A stretch of 64,000 nt of DNA from Manis javanica (lineage: Eukaryota > Chordata > Mammalia > Pholidota > Manidae): the NCBI RefSeq assembly GCF_040802235.1, contig NC_133169.1, positions 42,477,034 to 42,541,033 of the forward strand, written 5' to 3'. Shown here piece after piece: positions 27,191 through 38,444 of the stretch (position 1 is the stretch's first letter; each line of letters starts with the position of its first letter). Below the pieces are notes generated by a model that saw only the letters and a list, made by a program, of their open reading frames with translations, had not been told where the DNA came from and ran no database searches. The position numbers and the translations under genes were made by a program.

Positions 27191-28139
27191 TTCTAATCTG
27201 GGACTCTGTATAATCTATATGACACCTCTGTAACTAGAGACATCATCTCCTCAAGAATCCACCAAATATTTTCTCCTCTGTCCACCCAACTGAACCGTAC
27301 CACTCTGACTGTTAGCATCACTAGGCCAATTCCTGGTTATCTGATTAAGTAATCTTTCTTCCACCTATACTAATAGTTTCTTATATTTAATCTAGTGTAT
27401 TATGAGCAAGAATCTCATTAGCTAACCAAAAATAATGTTGCACTTTGTATTTTAAGCATTTTGTTATTATTGTATGTTTACTTAATTCAAAACACAGTAG
27501 ATAAAAAAAACAGGTGAAAGAACACTTCATTTGATAATCTACTCAGGAAACACTAGAAGTGGTATGGAAATTTTTAAAAGAAGTTAACAATGCTATTGCT
27601 ACTAAATAAATAAAGTTGATCTTCTGAGGTTTAGGACACCTGAGTGCTAGAGCACCTAGGTGCAAAGAGCTGAAAAAAAAAACAAGCTCACAACAAGAAA
27701 CCAGAAAAGCATGACTTAAATCTGACCCTACTTTACATTTTAGAAGTATCATAATGAGAGTATACTGTGTATCTTTAAATAAAAGTAAAAGAAGGCAAAA
27801 ATCTTTATAAAATATTTGTATCATATCAAGTTTTTATAAATATTTACATTCCATTGAACTGAATTTGTATGCCTAATAATAAGTAACATTTAAAACAAAG
27901 GTGTAACATCTATAACCTGAAATTTTTATTTATTGTTTACAATCCATTTCTTTGACTTTTTAAAAATTTCTATTTCCTTACAATCCACACATTAAGTATT
28001 TTTTTAACAAATGTCTAGATTCCAAATTACAATGACATTTCATAGAAGAAAAATATAGAACAACACTCTGGATAGAAATAACCATCAAATAACCATCAAT
28101 TTTGCAGTAAAATATACATGTGAAAAAAAGAGTGCTTAC

Positions 28140-28273
28140 ATCCTTAAAATAACACTGTAATAATGAAAGCCTCACGTCATGAACAGCTGCACATGTGTCC
28201 CAAGGGTAAATCTGCTCCTTTTCAGTGACAGGCAGCTTTTTTGGCTCCATGTTGTCACAGCACTGCTCCAAAA
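28140..28273 (-). pseudogene. UBR3P: UBR3-like exon i (first visible)
   Basis: 134 bp. The acceptor is ...aatgtag before 28273 and the donor GTAAGC follows 28140. It needs one base from a preceding exon, then gives 44 open codons running LEQCCDNMEPKK ... IYPWDTCAAVHDVRLSLLQ and ending YFKD. The IYPWDTCAAVHDVRLSLLQ block is diagnostic of UBR3. Cys appears where I recall Arg in UBR3 at two sites (after LEQC and after LLQ), consistent with CGN to TGN decay. The preceding exon, which would carry the first Cys pair of the RING-like domain, was not found between here and the L1 at 29370. Confidence 0.85.
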
Positions 28274-28490
28274 CTACATTAACAACAGAAATAAGAACTC
28301 ACTAAATAACAGACATATACCTGATTCACCAAGAAAAGCTGTTATTTACCTTCAGCTACTTTAATTTTTTCCACTATTAGAATATTTTTAAAGACCTAAA
28401 CTGGTATTCTAGCTTTCTTCTATATTGTAAATAAAGCTTCAAATATACCAATTTTTAAAAAACAACACTAAAATATCAGTATGAATTATG

Positions 28491-28546
28491 TGGATAGATG
28501 GATGGGTGAGCGGATGGATGGATGGATGGATAGATGGATGTATGGA
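28491..28546. repeat. (GGAT)n microsatellite, imperfect
   Basis: A run of tggatggatggatggat-type units with several point changes, about 56 bp. Confidence 0.9.
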
Positions 28547-28849
28547 GTGACTGACAATGGTTTCCAAAATCTGTCCACTGAAAAAATCTAGAAGTTATGA
28601 CTCTCCAGTATCAATAAACTTCCTTCCTAAATATATTATTTCTCACTAACAGGAAACAGTTATCTTTGGAGAAAAAGCTGAGTACAGGGCTAGAGAAAAG
28701 CACAAAGCGACCTGTAATTGTGTGTAATAAAGAGCAAGGAAGTATCTAAACATGGAGTGCTCAGGGCACTAAAGCAATTTCAATTGGCCAAATCTGAGAA
28801 AATTTGAGCATTAAAAATAATGATAATAACAGATAATATATTCACTAAT

Positions 28850-29365
28850 TCAGGCAAGGACTCCAAGTAAAAGGGGGCAAGGATAAATTATTAGAGTCAA
28901 AATATAGAGTATCATCATAAAGATTACCTATCATTTTAACTAAGTAATTAGACTTGGTTGGCATCACCAACAACAGGACAAACTGGCACTATGAGACTCC
29001 TGATATAACAAAATGGGAAGGAACATCATCTATACAATGCCATTACCAAAATTGGTAATGGCTTTTAACTCGAATCCAATGATAAGAAAATAATCACACA
29101 AATTCAGAAAATGAGACACTCTACAGAACTGGACTCCTGAATTTTTTTAAGAAGTGGTAGTAAAAACTGTTTTAGATTAAAGGGGACTAAGGAAATGACA
29201 AGCAAATGCAATGCATGATTATTTTCTTGGCTTTTGGACCAAAAAAAAAATCTGCTACAAACAATATTATTAGGACAACTGGGAGAATTTAAATATAGAA
29301 ATAGATGATATTATTAAATTTCTTGGATGTGATAATGGTATTCAGTGGTTATAAAAAGAATACCC
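28850..29365 (+). mobile_element. Ancient L1 3' end, sense
   Basis: The segment order resembles the old L1M 3' end: 'gagacactctacagaactgg', 'gattaaaggggactaaggaaa', 'ggacaactgggagaattt' and 'gtgataatggtattcagtggt'. It stops after 'agaatacccttg', where the younger L1 starts. Between 28550 and 28850 I see nothing assignable. Confidence 0.5.
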
Positions 29366-30318
29366 TTGAGGAGAGCAGGAAAGATGACAGCATGAGAAGT
29401 GAAGTAGAAATAAACTCCAAAACCACATATAACATGAAAACACAGCAAATACAACTAATCTAGACAGAGTGACCAGAAGGAAACAGCAATAGACATTACA
29501 TCTGGGGAAAATAGAAGACCTCAAGGAAAAGGGTAAAGTATCAAAGCCATAATCGGGCAGAACCCAAGCCCTCTCCCCAAACCCAGCACATAGGCAGGAG
29601 GAGGAAGGGAGTAGAAACCCAGGACTGTTAAATACCCAGCCCAGCTCTAGGATCACGAACCCACATTGCATGGTGCTCTGAAAATTAAAGGGGTTGGAAA
29701 GCAGGGACAGGTGGAACACTTGGGCAGACTGAGATTCCAGTCACTTACATAGAACAAGTACCCAAAAACAGCCACTGCAGGACAAGACAAAGGCAGATGC
29801 ATTGAAAGATTCCCAACAGCAAGAGGGCTGCTAAAGGGGCAAGGATTACACAGAGTTTGCTGCTAAGGAGGAAGGATATGGAGACAAAATCATCCCAGCA
29901 CACTCAGTCCATCAGGATGGGAACTTTCAGGAGTTTCCAGAGCTCCATCCCCCTGTCTAACAATGCAGCCTCGAGGCCCCATACCACCATAAGCAACCTG
30001 CCTACTCCTTCCTCCCGTCGAGCACCTGTTCACAAAACTGCTACCCCAACCATGACACTGGGTCAGCAGGAGGGCAGCACCCAATAGAGCAGATAAAGGG
30101 GTGTAACACAGAGGCTGCTCCCTGCATGCTTGACCAACTGGCCCTGGCAGTTCAGGCAGACACTGTGGCTGTGAATCAGGAAAGAGCTCCATCATCCCAG
30201 CAGGCACCAGTGCCACATCCTGCAACCAACATTAATACCCCAGAGAGTAAAGATCCTGGTCACTAGAGGGAGTGAATTACACAAAGTTATCATTCCATAG
30301 GATTCAAGTAGGAATGAA

Positions 30319-31010
30319 ATGTCAAAAGAACCTTGCTCAATCCAAAAGCCCTACAACACTAGAGAGGAGAGTGAAACCAAGATAACCAATCTTCTCAATA
30401 AAGATTTCAAAGTAAAAATCATAAACATGCTCACAGAGCTACAAAAACATATTCAAGATCTCAGGGACAATTCAAGACAGACATAGAGACTTTGAAAAAT
30501 ACAGTAGCTGAACTGAACCATACAATGGAAGGATTTGAAAGGATATTATAGGAGTGACAGGAGACTCAATGGAATACAAATTACAGAACAGGAACACAAA
30601 GAAACTGAGGAAGAGAGAGAAAAAATGATCTCCAACAATGAAAGAGTATTAAGAGACCCATGTGACCAATCCAAAAGGAACAATATTCACATTCTAAAGA
30701 CACCAGAAGAAGAGAGAGGAAAAGAGATAAAGAGGGTCTCTCAAGAAATAATCATTGAAAATGTCCCCAATCTGGGGGAAGGAAAGTCACACAGGCCATG
30801 GAAGAGCACAGATCTCCCCAAAAAAAGGACCCAAGGAAGATAACACCAGGACATCTAATATTTGAAATGGCAAAGATCAAGGATGAGGACAGAATATTAA
30901 AAGCAGCCAGAGAGAGAAAAAAGATCACATACAAAGGTAAACCCATCAGGCTATCATCAGACTTCTCAACAAAAATGTTACAGGCCAGAAGGGAGTGACA
31001 GGATATATTT
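30319..31010 (+). pseudogene. L1 ORF1 relic
   Basis: Starts at an ATG near 30319 after the 5' UTR. Frames at 30535-30843 and 30798-30998 carry the RNA-binding segment (for example ERKKITYKGKPIRLSSDFST, then ARRE near the end). It is split by frameshifts. Confidence 0.75.
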
Positions 31011-31444
31011 AATGTAATTAAACATAAGGATCTTGAACCAACAATACTCTACTCAGAAAGATTATCATTTAAATTTGAAAGGGATTAAACAATTTCCAGA
31101 TAAGCAAAAATTGAGAGAATTTACCTTCCTCCACAAACCGTCTCCACACTGTTCCTAAGGCTAAATAGCTGTTACCAGAACAAACAAAACCATAGTAAAG
31201 AAAGTGGAACAATTAATTACTAAACAAATGCAAAATTAAATCAACTACCCCAAAGTCAGACAAGGGATAGACAAAGAGTACAGATTATGATACCTAATAT
31301 ACTAAATATAGAGGAGGAAGAAAAGGAGGGGAAAAAATAACGTTTAGATTGTGTTTGTAATAGCATTACATGAGTTAAGTTAGACATTGAGATAGAAAGA
31401 AAGTTACCCTTGAACCTTTGGTAACCACAAATCTAAAGCCTGCA

Positions 31445-33640
31445 ATGGCAATAAGTACATATGTATTGATAATCACCCTAAATGTAAATGGCCTGAAGGC
31501 ATCAATCAAAAGACATAGAGTCATTGAAGGGACAAAAAATAAGACCCGTCTATATGATGCCTACAAGAGACTCAGTTCAAACCCAAAGACATACACAGAC
31601 TAAAACTGAAGTTATGGAAAAAAATATTTCATGCAACTAATGGAGAAAAAAGCAGGCATTGCAGTACATGTATTCAACAAAATAGACTTCAGAAAACAAA
31701 GTATGGAGACAAAGAACACATTAGATAATGATAAAGGGGTCAGTCCAACAAAAGGATATAACCATTATAAATATGTGTGTACTTAACAAAGAAGCACTCA
31801 AAAATGTGAAACAAGTACTAACACAATTAAAGAAGGAAATAGATTGTGATGCATTCATTTTAGGAGACTTCAACACTTCACTCACTCCAAAGGACATATC
31901 AACCAGACAGAAAATAAGTAAGGAGACAGAGGCACTGAACAACACATTACAACAGATGGACCTAACAGACATCTACAGAACACTCCACCCAAAAGCAACA
32001 AGGCACACATTCTTCTCAACTGAACATGAAACATTTTCAAGAATAGATCACATACCACAAAAAACCCTAAAGAATCCACCCCAAAACTACTAAATTAAAC
32101 ATCTGAATTCAGCAATGTTCCAGTATACAAAATTAACACACAGAAATCTGTTGCACTCCCATATACTAATGATAAACTAGGAGAAAGAGATATCAGGAAA
32201 ACAATTCCATTCATGATTGCATCAAAAAGAATAAAATACCTAGGAATAAACTTAATAAACGAAGTGAAAGACTTATACCCTGAAAACTGTAAGACACTCA
32301 TGAGAGAAATTAAAGAAAATACCAATAAATGGAAGCACATCCCATGCTCTTGGATAGGAAGAATTAATACTGTCAAAATGGCCATCCTGCCCAAAACAAT
32401 CTACAGATTCAGTGCAATCCCTATCAAATACCAATGGCATTCTTCAATGAACTAAAGCAAATAGTTCTAAAATTCATATGAAACCACAGAAGACCCAGAA
32501 TAGACAAAGCAATCATGAGAAGGAAGAATAAAGTAGGGGGAATTATGCCCCCTGAAGTCAAGCTCTACTACAAAGCCACAGAAATCAAGACAATTTGGTA
32601 GTGGCACGAGAACAGACCCATAAACCAGTGGAACAGAATAGAGTCCAGATACTAACCCAAGCATATGTGCCCACTTAATATACAATAAAGGAACCATGGA
32701 TATACAATGGGGAAATGACAGCCTCTTCAACAGCTGGTATTGGCAAATCTGGATTGCTTAACCCCATACACAAAGTAAACTCAAAATGGATCAAAAAGCT
32801 GACTGTAAGTCGTGAAACCATAAAACTCTTAGAAGAAAAGAGGCAAAAATCTCCTGAATATAATCATGAGCAACTTCTTCCTGAACACATCTCCTTGAGC
32901 AAGGGAAACAAAAGCAAAAATGAAGTTATGGGAATACATCAAACTAAAAGGTTTCTGTACGGCAAAGGACACCATCAACAGACAAAAAACCATCCTACAG
33001 TAAGGGAGAATATACTTGTAAATGACATATCCGACAAGGGGTTAACATCCAAAATATATAAAGAACTTACACACCTCAACACCCAAAAAGCAAAGTAAAT
33101 AACGCAATTAAAAAATGGTCAGAGATATGAAGAAACAGTTCTCCAAGAAGAAATTCAGATGGCCAAAAGCACATGAAAAGATGCTCCATATCACTAATCA
33201 TCAGGGTAATGCAAATTAAAGCCCCAGTGAGATATCACCTCACACCAGTAAAAATGGCCAGCATCAAAAAGACTAAGAACAACAAATGCTGGCAAGGATT
33301 CTAAGAAAGGGGAACCCTCTTATACTGCTGGTGGTAATGTCAACTAATGATTCAACCATCGTGGAAAGCAATATGGAAGTTCCTAAAAAAAATAAAAATA
33401 GAAATACCATTTGACCCGGAAATCCCAGTCCTTGGAATTAACCCAAAGAATTCAACTTCTCAGATTCAAAAAGACATATGCACCCCTATGTTTTTTGCAG
33501 CACTTTTTACAGTAGCCAAGATATGGAAGCAACCTGTGTTCATCAGTAGATGAATAAATAAAGAAGATGTGGTAAATATACACAATGGAATACTATTCAG
33601 CCATAAAAAAGAAACAAATCCTACCATTTGCAACAACATG
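31445..33640 (+). pseudogene. L1 ORF2 relic lacking most of the RT domain
   Basis: Starts at ATG 31445. The endonuclease part (31728-32093) includes ILGDFNTSLTPKD and FSRIDHI. It then jumps to the C-terminal half of ORF2 ([12 protein letters not shown] at 32213 onward, FLKKIKIEIPFDPEIPVLGI near 33370). The deletion and several frameshifts abolish function. Confidence 0.85.
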
Positions 33641-34339
33641 GATGGAGCTTAAGGACATTATGCTCAGTGGAATAAGCCAGGCAGAGAAAGACAAGTGCAA
33701 AAAGATTTCCCTCATTTGTGGAGTATAACAATGAAACAAAACTGAAGGAAAAATATAGCAGCAGACTCAGAGACTCCAAGAAGGAACTAGTGGTTACCAA
33801 AGGGGAGGGATGTGGTAGGATGGGTGGGGAGGGAGGGAGGGAGGGAGAAGGAGATTGAGGGGTATTATGTTTAGTACACATGGTGTGGGGGATCACAGGG
33901 AGAACAGTGCAGCACAGAGAAGGCAAATAGTGAATGTAGCATCTTACTACACTGATGGACAGTGACTGTGAAGGGGTATGTGGGTGGGACTTGGTGAAGG
34001 GGGAAGCCTAGTAAACATAATTTCCTTCATGTAATTGTAGATTAATGATACCAAAAAATTAATGTATAAAGATGTAGAGAACTGAAATTGTGCAGCTTTA
34101 CAGCACCTTGACATTTGAGGTGGGTGTTTTTCTTCAGTCATTTTCATTTGCCCACTAAACATCTGCTGATTGAATTATATCCAAACACTTTCTGTTCAGT
34201 ACTGTAATTTTCTTTCCTAAATATCATGACTTTAATATCACAAAAATACATTGTCTTTTCCTCCAAAGCATGACACAGACCCGGGGTGGTTTGAGAATAT
34301 AAAAGATAAAATCATCCAAGTAACATCAGTGATTCTTAC

Positions 34340-34630
34340 TTAAATATACATCACATGGGGAGAGGGACAGGAGGACGGCCTAAGTGAGTGAAGGGGTCAA
34401 AGAGGAGCAGGGTTCCCATTATAAAATAAAGTACCCACAGGGATGAAAGCACAGCACAGGGAATATAGTCAATAATATTGTGGAATATTTGTATGATATT
34501 ATCTACAGATATTTACATTTATCATGGTGAGCATTTAGCAAAGTGTATAATTCTCAAATCACTATGTTGTACACTGAGACCAGTATAATATGTACGTTAA
34601 CTATATTTCAATTAACTTTATTTCAATTAA
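34340..34630 (+). mobile_element. L1 3'-UTR fragment, sense
   Basis: Carries the L1 3' terminal pattern: 'gggatgaaagcacagcacag', 'caaatcactatgttgtacac' and 'gagaccagtataatatgtac', with a duplicated 'tatttcaattaa' end. Confidence 0.75.
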
Positions 34631-35359
34631 AGTTAAGGGGTAGTAGCCCTCAGGAAGATATTCAACAGTCTATTAGTTTAATGAAATATAAGAGAAATAA
34701 TAAAGTAGAAAAATTTGTCAACTGAATGTTTTTTTGCAGTTTTCAAAAGACAGACAAATGGGTGGAAAGAAGGACAAAAAGAAACAAAGTAAGAAATCAG
34801 AAGACGGATAAGAAGGAAATAATGAAATATTGCATTAAAGAAAGGTGGTAGAAAATTTTATTCCATTTGTAAAAATAAATCATAATATATAAATTTCTAT
34901 TATTTGTACATTTTATCTGAGCCAATATATCATCAGTAATTTCCAGTAGACAAAATAAATGTGGAGGCAGAAGCACTGAAATGATGGTTATATTTTATGA
35001 GCTAATCATCTCCCTCTCTGTCATACACATTTAATATTTAAAAAAGTAGTTTTCAATGTGACAGAACCATCCATAGAACTACTGATTTTTAGATCTTCAT
35101 GGAGGTTATTTTTATAAATAGTTTTGAACATGATTATGAGGACTTAAAATACATACAAATGTAATTTAAAAATTAAAGGAGTGACAATGACCAAGAGCTT
35201 CCATCACACCTAATTTTTGTGATCTCATATTTCTTTGAACAATTAGACACATGTAGAAATATTTATTTTAAGGAGAATGGGAACTGAGTATCATGTGAAT
35301 ATATTTGTTTCTAATTTTCTTCATACTTAGGCATTATCAAACATTTTATTTGTCCTTTA

Positions 35360-35700
35360 TTCTTTAAATTTTTTTATTGGAATAGATGATATACAATATT
35401 ATGTTGGTTTCAGATGAACAACAGTGATCCAATAATTGTATACATTACCAAATGCTCATCATGATGTGTAGTGATTATATGTCACCAAAAATATATTACA
35501 ATATTATTAGTTCTATTACTTATGCTGTACTTCCATCCCTGTGACTAAATTATTTAATACATTGAAATTTGTAATTCTTTATCTAATGCACCTATTTCAT
35601 TTGCCCCTGTCCATGGTAACCAGCAGGCTGTTCTCTGTGTTTATGAGTCTGTTTCTGTTTTCTAGCTTGTTTAGTTTATACTTTGTATGAAACATACATT
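35360..35700 (-). mobile_element. L1 3'-end fragment, antisense
   Basis: Reversed L1 3' terminus: 'gatatacaatattatgttgg', 'tttcagatgaacaacagtga', then 'gtccatggtaaccagcagg'. No ORF survives. Confidence 0.75.
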
Positions 35701-35959
35701 TATCAAACTATACTAATTCTTGAGAACACCTGTTAAAATTAATTCTTAAATTATTGTGATTCTATTATAAAAAACATTTCCATGTTTATTCTTAACAACA
35801 GATACAATTTGTCTAACCAGGAGATTCAGCATTTATTCTTCTGCACCTATACAAAAAAGTAAATTATTCTTTTATTGTTTGTTCACTGGTAAAATTTATT
35901 TAAATGATTTACCATGTATTTGTTTTTTATTATTTGTTTTTTTTGTACATAACGTAAAG

Positions 35960-36230
35960 TGGGGTTGTGAAGATGGTTGAAAAGGTAACAGATAAAGAGG
36001 TACAGACTTCAAATTATAAAATGAACTGGGCATAGGAATGGAAGTGAAAAAAAATGATTATAAAAAATAGCACAGTAATACGGTGGTTGGTAGCGGGCTG
36101 TAGATGGACCATGGCAAGACTTGCTGGGAATGTGGGTAAGTACTGAGTCACTATGTTTGTTGTACATCTGAAACCAATATAATGTTGTACATGAACAATA
36201 TTCCCCAAAATTACATACAGTGTAAAATAA
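35960..36230 (+). mobile_element. L1 3'-end fragment, sense
   Basis: 'gataaagaggtacagacttc', 'gagtcactatgtttgttgta' and 'catctgaaaccaatataatg' are the sense L1 3' end. Stretches 34640-35360, 35700-35960 and 36240-36660 show no gene. Confidence 0.75.
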
Positions 36231-36673
36231 ATAGCTACTGCCTTTGAGATACTTAGAATTGAGATAGTGCATAAAATTGTAAACATTGAAATAATAAAAG
36301 CAAAATAACGTAAATTCCCATCAGTTTCAAGAATCCAAAACAGCTATATCACTGAGTTGTGAAACTTCAAATGCTAGTGAAAGATCCACAATGGTTTTAA
36401 TGAGGAGGTGAATTTTTAAACATCTCTAGTCTCAGAGGGCTTCCTCATGGTAAGGAACTGAGGATGAGTATTCCAAGCAAGAGCATGAAGTCAGGAGATG
36501 TCTTTAACAACAGTTCTAATAAATGGCATATTTAATTAAAATATAAGTAACATATTCATCACGAACCACACACAATGACTTGCCAAATTTCTAATCAATA
36601 GTCCCCTTGGCTTTTTTCTCTAACCCATTTTTTGCCTTCCTTCCCTCCAGAGAGACCTCCGTGGAGAGAGGGG

Positions 36674-37583
36674 GTGGATGGCTACAATCTCACCACCGTG
36701 ACTCACTTTATCCTCACGGGGCTGTTTGACCTCCACGAGGTGCACTATCCTCTCTTTGTGGTCTTTGCCATCACGTACCAGGTCACCTTGGTGGGAAACG
36801 GGGCCATTCTCTTGGCCATCTGGATGGAGAAGAAGCTGCACACACCATGTATTACTTTCTGGCCAATCTGTCCCTCTTAGACATATTCTGCCCATCAGCT
36901 ACTATCCCCAAGATGCTGGACAACCTACTGACTGGGAATTACAGCATTTCCTTCCTGGGTTGTGCTTTGCAGCTTTATTTCCTGGTGGCCCTGGTGGTGA
37001 CTGATGTCTTCCTTCTCTCTGTCATGGCTTATGACTGGCACGTGGCCATCTACTTCCCCCTCCGTTACACCCTCATCATGACAAAGGCTCGCTGTGCCCA
37101 GCTGGCAGCAGGGTTTCTCCATTCCCTCCTCCACACAGTGTCCACCTTCTGCCTGTCTTTCTGCAAGTCCAATCGGGTTAACCAGTACTACTGTGATAAC
37201 CCCTACTGGTGATCCTCTCCTGCTCATCCACCTACATGGCAGAAATGCTTGTTTTAGTGGCAGGAGGTGTCTCAGGAATTGGTGCCTTCCTAACTACCTT
37301 CATCTCTTACATTTACATCATATCCACCATCCTAAAGATACAGTCTCTGGAAGGGAAGTACAAAGCCTTCTCCACCTGTGCCTCCCGCCTCCTGGTGGTC
37401 TGTTTGTTCTATGGCACAGTCATCTTCACCTACATTCATCCCTCTTCAAGTCACAACTCCCCAGTCAGGGACAGACTCATCGCCATGCTCTACAGGGTTA
37501 TCACCCCAATGCTAAACCGCACAATCTACAGCTTGAGGAACACAGAGGTGAAAGGGTCACTCAGCAGGTACTTATGTCACTGA
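36674..37583 (+). pseudogene. Olfactory receptor pseudogene 1 (class II)
   Basis: Seven-transmembrane odorant receptor, broken. In family terms it would couple odorant binding to Golf in nasal neurons. Landmarks are GYNLTTVTHFIL at the N-terminus (N-glycosylation site NLT), MYYFLANLSLLDIFCPSAT (TM2), VMAYDWHVAIYFPLRY (TM3 end; DRY is now DWH), KAFSTCASRLL (TM6) and PMLNRTIYSLRN (TM7). The start codon is lost: GTG at 36674 where the paralogue has ATG. There is a 1-bp loss just before MYYF (about 36844) and a second shift after the CDNP segment (about 37206). It ends at TGA 37581-37583. The subfamily is not assigned, though the second loop resembles OR5V/OR12-type receptors. Its paralogue lies at 44478-43519 on the other strand. 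A splice-acceptor-like 'ccttccttccctccag' sits just upstream, as is common for receptors with an untranslated 5' exon. Confidence 0.9.
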
Positions 37584-38444
37584 GCATGTTTACAGTGAGT
37601 GTAAAAGTAAAACAGAAAAAGTCGGTACTCATTTTAGAACACATTTTTAAGGAGAATTCATAGACAATAATTTTATTTGACACATAGAATGCACTTATGC
37701 ACACTGAAATTTATAAACATGCAAACATCCACATGATTTTAGTTTATCTGAAAGCCTACATATCTATATATGCATATGTGTATCTCAATCCAAGGGGAAC
37801 TTAAAGTATATAACCTCAAAATAAACCTTTTCATGAGTAGCAGAGAATACTAGTTACAGTAATATAAGGATAAACTGAGCTTATCTTTTAAGGTAATTAG
37901 AATTTATGTTCATAGGCATATCCATATCCATAGCTAAACCTATACTACCTTTTTTTATATCTACATTTACATCTATATCTAAATGTGTATTCATAGATCT
38001 TTGTTTTTCTTCTTTTCCACATGTGATTGAATGCCTGTGCTCTCTCCATAAAATTTTCCTTTTGCTCATCCTGCCTTTTTTTTTTTTGCTTCTACTTACT
38101 ATGTATTTATCTGCTTTTCTCCCTCTTTCTGTGACCCTGTACATTCTTAGACCTACCTGTCTCTCCAAAGAGAGGACTTATTTTATCTCTGATTATCTAA
38201 TTTAGTTCAATAAATTACTCTCATCTTACTCTCAACATGATCAAAATTGAAAGCACCATTTTCTAACACAGACACACACACACATACACAAACCACAAAC
38301 ACTCCTTATCAGTTGCTGTGTATTTTTAGTATCAGTATTCTCCAGCTACAGGGACTAAAATCCCTGAAACTAGTCTCTCATTTAGATACAGTAATTATTA
38401 CGGAGAAATGGACACGCATAATTTATAATTGTATCATTTTCCCC
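37584..38444. other. 3' flank of receptor 1; low-complexity patches
   Basis: Shared with the other arm up to about 38175. It contains a T/C-rich tract, a (T)12-like run at 38078-38089 and a short (CA)n at 38268-38290. No gene. Confidence 0.6.

Larger units (their letters stand above)
23510..28139 (-). other. Intron of the UBR3-like copy
   Basis: 4.6 kb between exons i and ii. It contains a sense L2 piece (23740-24490), MIR relics (25385-25565, 27060-27190) and a solo LTR (26405-26848). Nothing is recognised in 24490-25385 or 27200-28139. Confidence 0.6.
11194..28273 (-). pseudogene. UBR3P: UBR3-like unprocessed pseudogene fragment (5 exons visible)
   Basis: Five exons on the minus strand, in the order expected of E3 ubiquitin ligase UBR3 and joined by compatible phases: 28273-28140, 23509-23399, 18788-18588, 17355-17219, 11283-11194. 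UBR3 is an N-recognin-family ligase with a UBR box and a RING-like domain; these exons cover the RING-like part (CGHTLH...CH and CPLC motifs) and the segment after it. All borders keep AG acceptors and GT donors. Four exons are open. The fifth has TGA where UBR3 has Arg after LIH, and a 4-bp insertion that shifts the frame. Several other positions look like C-to-T decay at CpG of Arg codons. Retained introns of 1.2-5.9 kb show it arose by DNA duplication and not retrotransposition. No exons before 28273 or after 11194 were found. The parental comparison is from memory of the mammalian protein, so exact residue counts need alignment. The alternative, a real but diverged gene, is unlikely given the stop and frameshift. 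Confidence 0.85.
29368..34060 (+). mobile_element. LINE-1, sense, with internal ORF2 deletion
   Basis: Complete order of L1 parts in sense: 5' UTR 29368-30318, ORF1 relic, inter-ORF, ORF2 relic, 3' UTR to about 34060 including a G-rich run at 33825-33850. Compared with the antisense copy at 1396-7722 about 1.5 kb of ORF2 is missing at 32085-32100, which removes most of the reverse transcriptase including the FADD motif. It is inserted into an older L1 end. Confidence 0.9.
34055..38175. repeat. Left arm of a large inverted duplication
   Basis: Matches the reverse complement of 42985-46765. Anchor points are 34055-34110 with 46760-46690 ('ttaatgtataaagatgtaga' versus its reversed counterpart), 34200-34285 with 46570-46490, the olfactory-receptor gene and its upstream 'ttgccttccttccctccag', the 3' flank at 37660-37700 with 43495-43450, and 37915-38175 with 43250-42985. 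L1 pieces in the two arms are not mirrored, so they inserted after the duplication. Divergence is clear by eye, so the event is old. Confidence 0.75.

Noticed and set aside
11194-28273. Functional UBR3 gene
   Set aside because: Exon v has a TGA and a 4-bp insertion, several expected Arg codons are decayed, and flanking exons were not found.
28491-28546. CRISPR-like short repeats
   Set aside because: A simple GGAT microsatellite with no spacers; the genome is mammalian.
37094-37663. 189-codon plus ORF over receptor 1
   Set aside because: An out-of-frame reading of the receptor; the receptor frame carries the conserved motifs.
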